64,000 nucleotides of DNA from Pirellulales bacterium (GTDB taxonomy: Bacteria > Planctomycetota > Planctomycetia > Pirellulales > JACPPG01), in contig DASZWQ010000060.1 in assembly GCA_035546535.1 (NCBI GenBank), positions 1 through 64,000 on the forward strand. Reading direction: 5' to 3'. Under the pieces are notes generated by a model that was not told the origin of the DNA, made no database searches, and saw nothing but the letters and a program-made list of their open reading frames with translations. This document shows positions 28,058-35,465 of this stretch, piece after piece. The position numbers were made by a program, and so were the translations under genes. Numbering within the stretch: position 1 is the stretch's first letter; each line of letters begins with the position of its first letter.

Positions 28058-28206
28058 CAGCCTGTTGAAGAACTCAACGGGCTGCGACATCGCAGGGATG
28101 CGATGGCAAAATATCGACGTAAGTCGTTATTTTGCGCGCCGTGCGAAGCTTTGCTTCGCACTTGGCGAGGTTGAAAAAAGCCACGAGGGCTTTTTTCAAC
28201 AGGCTG
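28058..28206 (+). repeat. 149-bp element forming five consecutive hairpins
   Basis: Flanked by 12-bp perfect inverted ends, CAGCCTGTTGAA (28058-28069) and TTCAACAGGCTG (28195-28206). Inside, five hairpins follow each other: (1) 28058-28068/28074-28084, 11 bp with one G-T pair; (2) 28088-28094/28099-28105, 7 bp, loop GGGA; (3) 28106-28113/28128-28135, 8 bp, plus CGAC/GTCG closing a GTAA loop; (4) 28141-28149/28153-28161, 9 bp, loop TTT; (5) 28170-28182/28188-28200, 13 bp, loop ACGAG. The element starts directly at the porin stop codon. It could act as a transcript terminator or stabiliser, or be a non-autonomous mobile element. Confidence 0.8.
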
Positions 28207-28267
28207 CTAAGCCCGCGGCGATTCACACGCCGACTTCGCCGGCCCAACTGCACCAACACTCGAAGGT

Positions 28268-28303
28268 GTGCCATGCTTTTTCGCCGGAGGCGCTCTAAGC
28301 ATG
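28268..28303 (+). repeat. Copy of the GTGCCATGCTTTTTCGC repeat
   Basis: GTGCCATGCTTTTTCGCC at 28268-28285 is followed by AAGCATG at 28297-28303, forming an imperfect hairpin (CATGCTT/AAGCATG). Related copies occur at 50957-50990, 51064-51079 and, inverted, 51171-51203. This copy lies between the porin's hairpin element and the convergent Cys-rich gene. Confidence 0.7.
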
Positions 28304-28324
28304 TCGAATCACGAAGGCGCGCGA

Positions 28325-28900
28325 CTAGTTGCGCGTAAACATGCGCTCGGCGGGGCCGCGCGCGGAGTGTTCGGCCGCCGGGATTTGCGCTTGCTCCGCC
28401 GCCGTGGCCCGGCTCGAAGGAAGCGGCGTCTCGCCGCCGATCACCTGCTCGATGCCGGTTTCCTTGACCATGGCGATGGCATCGGCAGCGCTTGCGGACT
28501 CAGGATAGTTGCACTTCTTGGCGCAGTGACCACAGCGGCAGCAGACTTCCTCGACGACGCATTTGTAGACGGGCACTTTCTTCTTCTCCTTGTTGATCAC
28601 GAGCACGGTGCGCGTCTTGACGCAGCCGCAGGTGGGCTTCCAGATGGTGTGGTCCTTGCAACAAATGCCCGCACACGTGCAGGGTCCCTTGCAGCGGATG
28701 CTCGGGCCGGGCAGACAAAAGTCTTCGCATTCGCAGGAGTACACGTTCTTGGTTTCTTCTTTCATTTCACAAATCAGCCGGCAGACTTTTTTCGTGCAAG
28801 GCTGGCAGCCGCATCCGCCGCAGCAAGGAGCTCCGGCATGAATGGCCGAGGACCAGGCAAAAAAAGCCACCGCCACACCAGGAAGCAGAAATCGTTTCAT
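28325..28900 (-). CDS. Cysteine-rich exported protein (unknown)
   Basis: A protein of 191 residues from ATG 28900. Signal peptide about 1-22 (ends SAIHAG). The mature part has 23 cysteines between residues 26 and about 130, many as CC or C-x2-C (GAPCCGGCGCQPC, CTCAGICC, CCRCGHCAKKC). This could bind metal or be heavily disulfide-bonded. The C-terminal 60 residues are Ala/Glu-rich and Cys-free. Similar Cys-rich secreted proteins are common in planctomycetes, where proteins have been found in the cell envelope; the assignment to a cell-wall role is inference. It is convergent with the porin gene. Confidence 0.75.
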   Translation of the reverse strand: MKRFLLPGVAVAFFAWSSAIHAGAPCCGGCGCQPCTKKVCRLICEMKEETKNVYSCECEDFCLPGPSIRCKGPCTCAGICCKDHTIWKPTCGCVKTRTVLVINKEKKKVPVYKCVVEEVCCRCGHCAKKCNYPESASAADAIAMVKETGIEQVIGGETPLPSSRATAAEQAQIPAAEHSARGPAERMFTRN

Positions 28901-29168
28901 GACCTCACACCTTTGAACGTTTGCCGAGCGCGACAGGTGAATACCCGCGCAAATCGCTTTGAGAGGCGCTGGGCCAGTAACCGGATCACGGCGTCCGCAC
29001 GGAAGAGACGCGGCGCAACGCTGGATCGCCCCTCTGTGCTTCACCTATCGGCGGCATCACCGTTGCCACTGCTGTAATCCTCATGCGCCCTAACCCTTCT
29101 CGCGCAACTCGCCGCGCTTAACGCGCGATCGGGGGTAGGGCATATCAGGTTCGCTAGCAACGCCCATG

Positions 29169-31973
29169 CTAGCGCAAGAAGGGAAACCGCCGGCCCGCCG
29201 AAGGATTCGCAGGAACTGTAATGCCGGCCGCAGGCCCGTTGCGTGGGGCCACTGGCTCGATCGACACGTCGTCGATCCACGCCTCGCCCAGGCCCGTCAG
29301 GGCGAACGTCAGCGTAAACGTCCGCGCTGCGTCGGCGATGCGGTAAGCCGTGAACTCCTTCCACTCAGGCGCCGCCGTGACGCGCGAGGCCAGCGCCTCA
29401 CCTCCCAGAGAATCGAGGATCAACAGCCCGTCAGGGCTTCCCTTGATGGGCGTCGGCACCAGCACGCGCCCGTGTATGCGCAAGACGGTTCCCGGCTCGA
29501 CGTTGATCGGAGGACTCGTGATCCAGCCCGGCGGTGTTTCCAGTTGATCGGGTGGAGCCTCCGGATCGAGCGCCGTGGCGGCCAGGCGCAGGCTGTGTTT
29601 TCCCTCGAAGAATTTATCCTTCGACAGCTCGGCTTCCTCGCGCACGCCTTCGGGCGGGTGTTGATAGTGTTTCCAGCCGGCGTTGATCGCCCGCCCCAGA
29701 TCCTCGAAGTCTCCTTCCGGCAGTTGATTGGCCATGCGCCGGGCCGTTTCGACATTCGTGATCAGGCCGAAATGTTGCGGAAGCGTCGCGAACTGAACCG
29801 CAAAGGGACTGCTCACGGGCGACAGCTTGGCCACGGCCGTGGTCCAATAGTCGCGCTCCATGGCGCGCAAGTTCCGCAATGCGAATTGCGCATGGCGAAA
29901 GGCCTCGGTCACGTTGTTCGACGCCAGCAAGCCCTCGGCCGCTTGCAATTCGGTATCGGCCGTCTTGAGCAGTTGGTCGCCGCGCGTCAGCATTTTTGAC
30001 TTGATCTGATTCGTGAGCCGGGGCCGGATCTCACTATCGATTTGTAGTTTGGTCCGCGTCATCTCGACCGTCAGCCGCGCAGCACGATCTCCTGCTGCCG
30101 CCGTGCGCCGTGTGGTCTCGCCCAGCATGTCCTGAGCGAGAAGAATCAACGACGTAATCCCGAAGTCATCGACCGAGACGAGCAATCCGCCCGTGACCCG
30201 TTCTTTGCGCAACAACCGCATGCCGCCTGGCCACACTTCGTACGCGCTCATGGTCTCGGGCACGCCGGGCACGACGAACGATATCTCGGCCGTGGCCGTG
30301 GTCTGCCCGGGTACGTACTGGGCTCCTTTTCCTGACCAGACGGGCAGCACCATGTAGGCGCCGCCCGTTTGCAACACCGCAGCCTGAATCTCGCGATCGG
30401 TGCTCGTAACGGAGGTCGTCAACGTTCCGCCGGCGATCCAGGGCTCGATTAATTCCAATTCATGGTTCAAGAGTTGGAGCTGCGACGCGCGCCAGCGCGT
30501 GTCTGCATCCTGGCCGGTTAGCGGCGCGTGCGACGCGAACAACAGTGCCCGCGCTCCCGAGCCCAGTGCCGTGTACGCCACGAGCCTGGTCTGTTCGGTG
30601 CCGACCAGAATGCCGACCGGCCGGTTGCCCGATAACGCATTGACCTGGCCCGTGAGGCTGGGCGCCGGCTCGGTCGGCACTGTGCTCCAGATGGGCGTGC
30701 CATGCCGGGCGAAGCGGGGCCGCTCGCGCAGCCACTTGCGGTAATCGCTCAGTTCGAAACTCGTCGACGGCGTGAAACGATCGAGGACAAGAATATCGGC
30801 CCGGCCCGGCGCGCTGTACGCGCGCAATTCAGCGCTCGCTCCGCAAATGATCGGCCGGCCGAGTTTATCGGCGCGGCGCACCTGCTCTGCCCAGCGTTTG
30901 ACGGCGTCCAGTTCGCGCCCGGTAAGGCCTTCGCCCAAGTCCCAGGCCAGCACGCAATCGAACTCTGGCGCGATGTCGGTCAGCGGCGCCGCGTCGGCGG
31001 CCGGCACATCCAGCCCGGCCGGCATCGGCGGCGGACAGACCAGCCACAGGCCGGTACGCGCGGCCTCGGCCAGCAGGGGGGCCGGCGGCAGCGTGCGCAG
31101 GCGAACCGCATTGAATCCGCGCTCTTTGAGAAACGCCAGCGGCTCGCCCTGATATTCGATGACCCGCGGAAAAAACGGCCGGCCGCCAAGCGTCAATACC
31201 GAGCCGTTCAGCTTCACCCCCGCGCGCCGCGCCACCGGCGCTCCGCGCGGAATGGCTTCTTGTTGCGGCGGTGGGGCCTGTAACGAAACGGGAGTCGAGG
31301 TGGCGGCAGGCGCCTGCATGGCAGGAGGCGCCGCTTCGCCGACAAAGCCAGTGATCTCGAGATCGTCGATCCACAAAAGCGTCTGGCCCGCGCCGGTGTA
31401 CAAGTTCAGCACCAGTCGGTCCACGAAAGCTTCCCGGGTATCGACGTCCTGTTTCAGTTCGGCACGCAAGACGCGTGCTTGGGACGCCATCAGGGTCGGC
31501 AGGTCATCGATGCGCAACTGTTCCCAGGCGGCGGTCTGCGTGTAGCTCGTGCCGGCCACTAGCACGGAATTCGGCTGGTTGGTCGTGGGATTTATGCTAC
31601 GTGGAAAGACCACGCGCGCGCGCAACTGTATCCCAGGCCGATCCGACCGCACCCACAAACTGGGCTTCAATTCGGAAATGACACGAGCCGGCGCCAGGTC
31701 GTGCACTAAATGCACGTACGTCCCCCCCGCGCCCGAGACGATCGCAAAAAACTCGCACCCCGACCCGCCATGGACCCCTTCGCTCGTGCGTTCATGGCTG
31801 GTGATGCGATAACCGGGGCTGCCGCGACCTTCGCGCCAGGTGGGCTCGGGACCGTCGAAGTCTTGCCGCACCAGGACCTGGGCGCGCAGCGTCACCGTCG
31901 GCGCCAGAAACGACGCCCCCAGCACGCACAGAGTTGCGAGCGCGCGGCACACGCGGCCCATGGGACGATCCAT
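29169..31973 (-). CDS. Large exported protein, glycoside-hydrolase-like core with beta-sandwich ends
   Basis: A protein of 934 residues; ATG 31973 or ATG 31961 places a signal peptide at the start (MGRVCRALATLCVLGASFLA). Residues about 35-215 and the last 160 look like carbohydrate-binding-type jelly rolls; each ends in the pattern LWIDDLEI or AWIDDVSIEP. The central part (about 250-600) begins VLTLGGRPFFPRVIEYQGEPL, followed by FLKERGFNAVRLRT, which resembles the start of a (beta/alpha)8 glycosidase barrel. A helical section lies near 680-760. Clear catalytic acids could not be assigned. Probable role is binding or degrading polysaccharide outside the cell. Confidence 0.7.
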   Translation of the reverse strand: MDRPMGRVCRALATLCVLGASFLAPTVTLRAQVLVRQDFDGPEPTWREGRGSPGYRITSHERTSEGVHGGSGCEFFAIVSGAGGTYVHLVHDLAPARVISELKPSLWVRSDRPGIQLRARVVFPRSINPTTNQPNSVLVAGTSYTQTAAWEQLRIDDLPTLMASQARVLRAELKQDVDTREAFVDRLVLNLYTGAGQTLLWIDDLEITGFVGEAAPPAMQAPAATSTPVSLQAPPPQQEAIPRGAPVARRAGVKLNGSVLTLGGRPFFPRVIEYQGEPLAFLKERGFNAVRLRTLPPAPLLAEAARTGLWLVCPPPMPAGLDVPAADAAPLTDIAPEFDCVLAWDLGEGLTGRELDAVKRWAEQVRRADKLGRPIICGASAELRAYSAPGRADILVLDRFTPSTSFELSDYRKWLRERPRFARHGTPIWSTVPTEPAPSLTGQVNALSGNRPVGILVGTEQTRLVAYTALGSGARALLFASHAPLTGQDADTRWRASQLQLLNHELELIEPWIAGGTLTTSVTSTDREIQAAVLQTGGAYMVLPVWSGKGAQYVPGQTTATAEISFVVPGVPETMSAYEVWPGGMRLLRKERVTGGLLVSVDDFGITSLILLAQDMLGETTRRTAAAGDRAARLTVEMTRTKLQIDSEIRPRLTNQIKSKMLTRGDQLLKTADTELQAAEGLLASNNVTEAFRHAQFALRNLRAMERDYWTTAVAKLSPVSSPFAVQFATLPQHFGLITNVETARRMANQLPEGDFEDLGRAINAGWKHYQHPPEGVREEAELSKDKFFEGKHSLRLAATALDPEAPPDQLETPPGWITSPPINVEPGTVLRIHGRVLVPTPIKGSPDGLLILDSLGGEALASRVTAAPEWKEFTAYRIADAARTFTLTFALTGLGEAWIDDVSIEPVAPRNGPAAGITVPANPSAGRRFPFLR

Positions 31974-32267
31974 CGGCCCACAGCCCTCGGATGGCGACCC
32001 CCGCTGGCATGGCAAAAACACCACACCGGCGCGAGAATCTTGGATTCTCCTTAAACCCGCGTTCTATCAGGGTTTGCGAACTCTCTCCAGATCACTTGGT
32101 TGCATTCGGGCAACGTATCTATTTTCGGCAAAATTCGCGCCTCAGGCGGAAGTTCAAATCTCACAAGGGATTACGCTGGCAATGCCTGCCCCGTGGTGTG
32201 ACTGGCACGCGTGCTGCTTTACGAGGCCTACGAAACCTAGGCACACCTCGACAGGGAACGGGCATCC

Positions 32268-32549
32268 ATGAGTTACGTCCCACACGCTCCGGCACCCGCG
32301 GCGACCGACCTTCCGCAGGACCTCGCCAATCTGCGCTCGCAGATCGAGAGCCTGCCCCTGGAAATCCGCGAGCAATTGGCTCCGGCCCTGTCGCGGGTCA
32401 TCGAAAGCACCCAGCGCCGCCGCCGCATCCTGGCGATGGTCCAAGACGCCCTTGGCCAATTACGCCTGGATATGAAGTACCTGATGTTCGACCTCGAAGC
32501 CACGCGTCGCGAGCGCGACGACTACCGCCATCGCTTGGAACAGAGTTAG
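32268..32549 (+). CDS. Small helical protein (unknown)
   Basis: A protein of 93 residues. After a Pro/Ala-rich start it is helical and charged: LANLRSQIESLPLEIREQL, then RVIESTQRRRRILAMVQDAL and MFDLEATRRERDDYRHRLE. The pattern suggests a coiled coil or a small regulator. The ATG at 32268 has AGGGAAC about 8 nt upstream. A strong intrinsic terminator lies 87 nt after its stop, which supports it being an independent transcript. Confidence 0.7.
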   Translation: MSYVPHAPAPAATDLPQDLANLRSQIESLPLEIREQLAPALSRVIESTQRRRRILAMVQDALGQLRLDMKYLMFDLEATRRERDDYRHRLEQS

Positions 32550-32636
32550 TACGTCCGAAGATTGCTGTTCGTGTCGCCCGTCCTGCCCCGGGTCACTCCT
32601 CGCTCACCTATCCTGCCTTCTCCTCATTCCGTGCTG

Positions 32637-32683
32637 GAAGCACTCGGGTACCATACTCCCACGGGCCCGAGTGCTTCTTTTTT
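32637..32683 (+). terminator. Strong intrinsic terminator
   Basis: A perfect 12-bp stem, GAAGCACTCGGG (32637-32648) with CCCGAGTGCTTC (32666-32677), a 17-nt loop, and six T directly after (32678-32683). It terminates the plus-strand transcript of the 93-residue protein and separates it from the kinase gene downstream. Confidence 0.88.
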
Positions 32684-32830
32684 ACCAGCCCCGAACTCCG
32701 TCGCGATCGTTGCGAGCATCGACAGGCCAGCGTACGATTGAGGGCGTCAGGGAACAGTCCGCGCCCGCTTCTGTCGCACGCGGATTTTCGGTATCCGCGC
32801 GCCACAGGGAACGAGGGAGCCATTGAGGCC

Positions 32831-34369
32831 ATGGCCGAACAGACCGCTGAATCCATTGCTCAGCGCGCGTTCGACCTGAACTTGTTGTCCGATCGCCAGT
32901 TACAAGAAATCTGGGGCGAGTTCGGACGCCGCAACGTTACGGTCGACGAGTTTGTCCAGTTGCTGCTGCGGCGGGAGCTGATGACGAACTTTCAGCTCGA
33001 GCGCCTCCTGAAGGGCGAGCGGGGAGGCTATTTCTACGGCGATTACAAAGTGCTGTATATCGTCGCCGGCGGCAGCTTCGCGCGCGTCTATCGCGCGGTT
33101 CACAAAGATACGGGCAAAGTCGTGGCGCTGAAGGTCTTGCGCCGCCGCTTCAGCGACATCGCGGCGCAAACCGAACAGTTCTATCGCGAAGGCCTGATGG
33201 GCGTCTCGCTGCGGCACCCGAATATCGTGCCGATCTACGAGGCCGTCTCCAAAGGCAACCAGCATTACCTGGTGATGGAATTCGTCGAAGGGGGCAACTT
33301 GCGCGACTTCATGAAAGTGCGCAAGAAATTCTCCCCCATCGAAGCCACGAAGGTCGCCGTCGACATCGCCGCCGGCCTCGACTATGCGTATCAGCGCGGC
33401 ATCTCGCACCGCGATTTGAAGCTGACCAACGTGCTGCTCTCCAGCCGCGGCCAGGCCAAGCTGGTCGACTTCGGCCTGGCCGGTGCCGATGAAAAAATCG
33501 CCGACGAATCGATCACCGGGGAAGGAATCAACGCGCGAACCATCGATTATGCCGGGCTGGAACGCGCCACCGGCGTGCGCAAGGATGATGCGCGCAGCGA
33601 CATCTACTTCATCGGCTGCATTTACTATCACATGCTCTCCGGTCAGCCGGCCTTGCAAGAAACGCGCGATCGCATCCAGCGCTTGAGCAAGTCGCGGTTT
33701 ACCAGCGTGGTGCCGATCCACCAAGCTTGCCCCGGCATCCCACGCGTGGTGGCAACCGTGGTCAATAAAGCGATGAGCCTCGAACCGGAAAAGCGCTACC
33801 AGACTCCCGGCATGATGCACGCCGACCTCAGGCAGGCGGCCGATCGGCTGGCGGCCGGCGAGACCGAGGCCTTCAGCGGCGTCGAAGACACCGGCGCCCT
33901 TGACGCGCCGCTGACGCCCGAAGAGCAGATCAAACGCCAGCGCGAGGCTGCCCGCTATCTGCCCGACAGCCAGCGCCGGGCGCTGTTGGTGGTCGAGTCC
34001 AACTCGCAATTGCAGGACTTGTTTCGCGACGCCCTGAAGCGTTACGGCTATCGAGTCCTGGTGATCAGCGACCCGAAGCGCGGTGTGGCCCGCGCCGAGG
34101 ACACCAACAACGCGATCGACGGCGTGGTGCTCAGCACGGGGCACCTGGGCGATGCCGCCGTCGATGCCTTGATCGAACTGGCCGGCGGCGAACAGACCAG
34201 CAAGGTGCCTGTCGTGGTGCTGCTGGACGACAAGCGCAAGGCGTGGCGCGCGCAGATCGAGCCGCACTTGTGCGAGCACCGCGTGATCGTGTCGCTGCCG
34301 ATCAAGCTGCGCGAATTTCGCGACGTGCTGTTTCGCCTGGTGCCGCCCGTGGCGACGGCCGAGACTTAG
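32831..34369 (+). CDS. Ser/Thr protein kinase fused to a degenerate receiver domain
   Basis: A protein of 512 residues from ATG 32831; a longer upstream frame has no sense. An N-terminal helical domain (1-65) shares the pattern x-x-L-M/L-T-x-x-Q-x-x-x-L-L-x-G with the 613-residue kinase. The kinase domain (about 72-340) has glycine loop VAGGSFARVY (78-87), Lys101, HRDLKLTN (193-200) and DFG (213-215). The activation segment ends in YAGLER rather than APE. Residues about 383-505 have the beta-alpha layout of a response-regulator receiver, but the phosphoacceptor position is Ser435, the first acidic pair is E389-S390 and the conserved Lys is Leu489. The receiver is therefore not phosphorylatable and may be a binding domain. 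Confidence 0.88.
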   Translation: MAEQTAESIAQRAFDLNLLSDRQLQEIWGEFGRRNVTVDEFVQLLLRRELMTNFQLERLLKGERGGYFYGDYKVLYIVAGGSFARVYRAVHKDTGKVVALKVLRRRFSDIAAQTEQFYREGLMGVSLRHPNIVPIYEAVSKGNQHYLVMEFVEGGNLRDFMKVRKKFSPIEATKVAVDIAAGLDYAYQRGISHRDLKLTNVLLSSRGQAKLVDFGLAGADEKIADESITGEGINARTIDYAGLERATGVRKDDARSDIYFIGCIYYHMLSGQPALQETRDRIQRLSKSRFTSVVPIHQACPGIPRVVATVVNKAMSLEPEKRYQTPGMMHADLRQAADRLAAGETEAFSGVEDTGALDAPLTPEEQIKRQREAARYLPDSQRRALLVVESNSQLQDLFRDALKRYGYRVLVISDPKRGVARAEDTNNAIDGVVLSTGHLGDAAVDALIELAGGEQTSKVPVVVLLDDKRKAWRAQIEPHLCEHRVIVSLPIKLREFRDVLFRLVPPVATAET

Positions 34370-34400
34370 CAGCCTGTTGAATCTCTCAACAGACTGCTAG
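34366..34400. repeat. Palindrome carrying the stop codons of two convergent genes
   Basis: Arms TAGCAGCCTGTTGA (34367-34380) and TCAACAGACTGCTA (34386-34399) pair with a single mismatch around loop ATCTC. The first arm opens with the TAG stop of the kinase; the second ends with the reverse-strand TAG stop of the uracil-DNA glycosylase gene. The left arm is the same sequence that begins the five-hairpin element after the porin. It probably serves as a bidirectional terminator or mRNA end structure. Confidence 0.8.
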
Positions 34401-35248
34401 CCCTTGTCCTTCCCAGGCAGCTCGATTCCCATAGCGGCCAGCAGGATCTGCATATCCTGCCAGCAATCTTTTTTCGCCGCCGGATTGCGCAGCAAGTAGG
34501 CCGGGTGATAGGTACACAGCACGCGGATGCCGTTGTAATCGTGAAATCGGCCGCGCAGCCGGCCGATCGATTCAGGTGTCCGAAGCAGGTTTTGCGCCGC
34601 CACCGCCCCCAAGCAGCAAATGTATTCCGGTTGCAGGACCTGCAGTTGACGATCGAGAAAGCCGCGACAGCTATCGGCTTCCTGCGGCGCTGGGTTGCGA
34701 TTGCCGGGCGGCCGGCACTTGAGCGTGTTGAGAATGTACACGTCTTCGCGGCGCATCGTGCAGGCTTCGATAATCTTGTTCAGCAATTGACCCGCGCGAC
34801 CTACGAAAGGCTCCCCCTGCCGATCTTCGTCCGCGCCGGGCGCCTCGCCCATGAATACCAGGCGAGGCCGCGGGTTGCCCACGCCGAAAACGGTTTGCGT
34901 GCGGGTCGTGGCCAGCTCCGTACACAGCGTGCAGGCCGCCACCTCGCGACGGATCACGTCGAGCGCCGCTGATCGCTCGTGGGGAGCTTCATCGACCGTC
35001 CCCTTTGGTGTTCGCGGCGCCACGGCATCGGACACGGTTCGAGGTGCGGATGACACCGGTGAAGGCGGGGCGTAACGAGGACCTACCTCGGCAGGCGGTG
35101 CCTGGGAAGAAGCTACGGCGGTGATACTTCCTGGCGCGGTGCGTCGCGCCTTGGGTAAATGGGTCACCCCGGCCCGCGACAGCGATTCCAGTGTTTGCAC
35201 AAGTGCTTGTCCCCGTACACGACGGCGATCGCCCGAACCTTCCGACAT
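34397..35248 (-). CDS. Family 4-type uracil-DNA glycosylase with iron-sulfur cysteines
   Basis: A protein of 283 residues from ATG 35248, with GGGAGG 5 nt upstream. The first 90 residues are Pro/Ala-rich and probably disordered. The catalytic core (about 95-283) holds CTLC, then [20 protein letters not shown] (active-site motif), and [11 protein letters not shown] with a second Cys 16 residues later. The four Cys have the spacing known for the 4Fe-4S family 4 enzymes. HPAYLLR is the second active-site motif. It removes uracil from DNA. It is convergent with the kinase and divergent from der. Confidence 0.9.
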   Translation of the reverse strand: MSEGSGDRRRVRGQALVQTLESLSRAGVTHLPKARRTAPGSITAVASSQAPPAEVGPRYAPPSPVSSAPRTVSDAVAPRTPKGTVDEAPHERSAALDVIRREVAACTLCTELATTRTQTVFGVGNPRPRLVFMGEAPGADEDRQGEPFVGRAGQLLNKIIEACTMRREDVYILNTLKCRPPGNRNPAPQEADSCRGFLDRQLQVLQPEYICCLGAVAAQNLLRTPESIGRLRGRFHDYNGIRVLCTYHPAYLLRNPAAKKDCWQDMQILLAAMGIELPGKDKG

Positions 35249-35465
35249 CCATGCCTCCCGTTGAACGAATTGTGACCAGCGCCGAGCAACGTGCGACCGG
35301 GAACCTGACACCGGGCAGCCTGAAATTGGCGCCCGAGCGAACTTTCCCGGCCATTCGCCGCCGCCGTTGCCGTGGTTATCATAGAGGCTTCGCACGCCGC
35401 AGGCCAAACGGGCCACCCATCCGGCGGCACGCAGCCTTTTTTTCGCTTCACACGCTCCCGCGCTC

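Noticed and set aside
28170-28200. Standard intrinsic terminator for the porin
   Set aside because: The 13-bp stem is strong, but the T run is within the stem and no T tract follows it. A terminator role remains possible only as part of the whole element.
28058-28206. CRISPR array
   Set aside because: The hairpins differ in sequence and length and there are no equal spacers or repeated units, so this is not a CRISPR array. No other array was seen.
32900-34279. 459-codon minus-strand frame
   Set aside because: It is the reverse complement of the kinase-receiver gene; its His/Gly-rich composition is typical of antisense frames.
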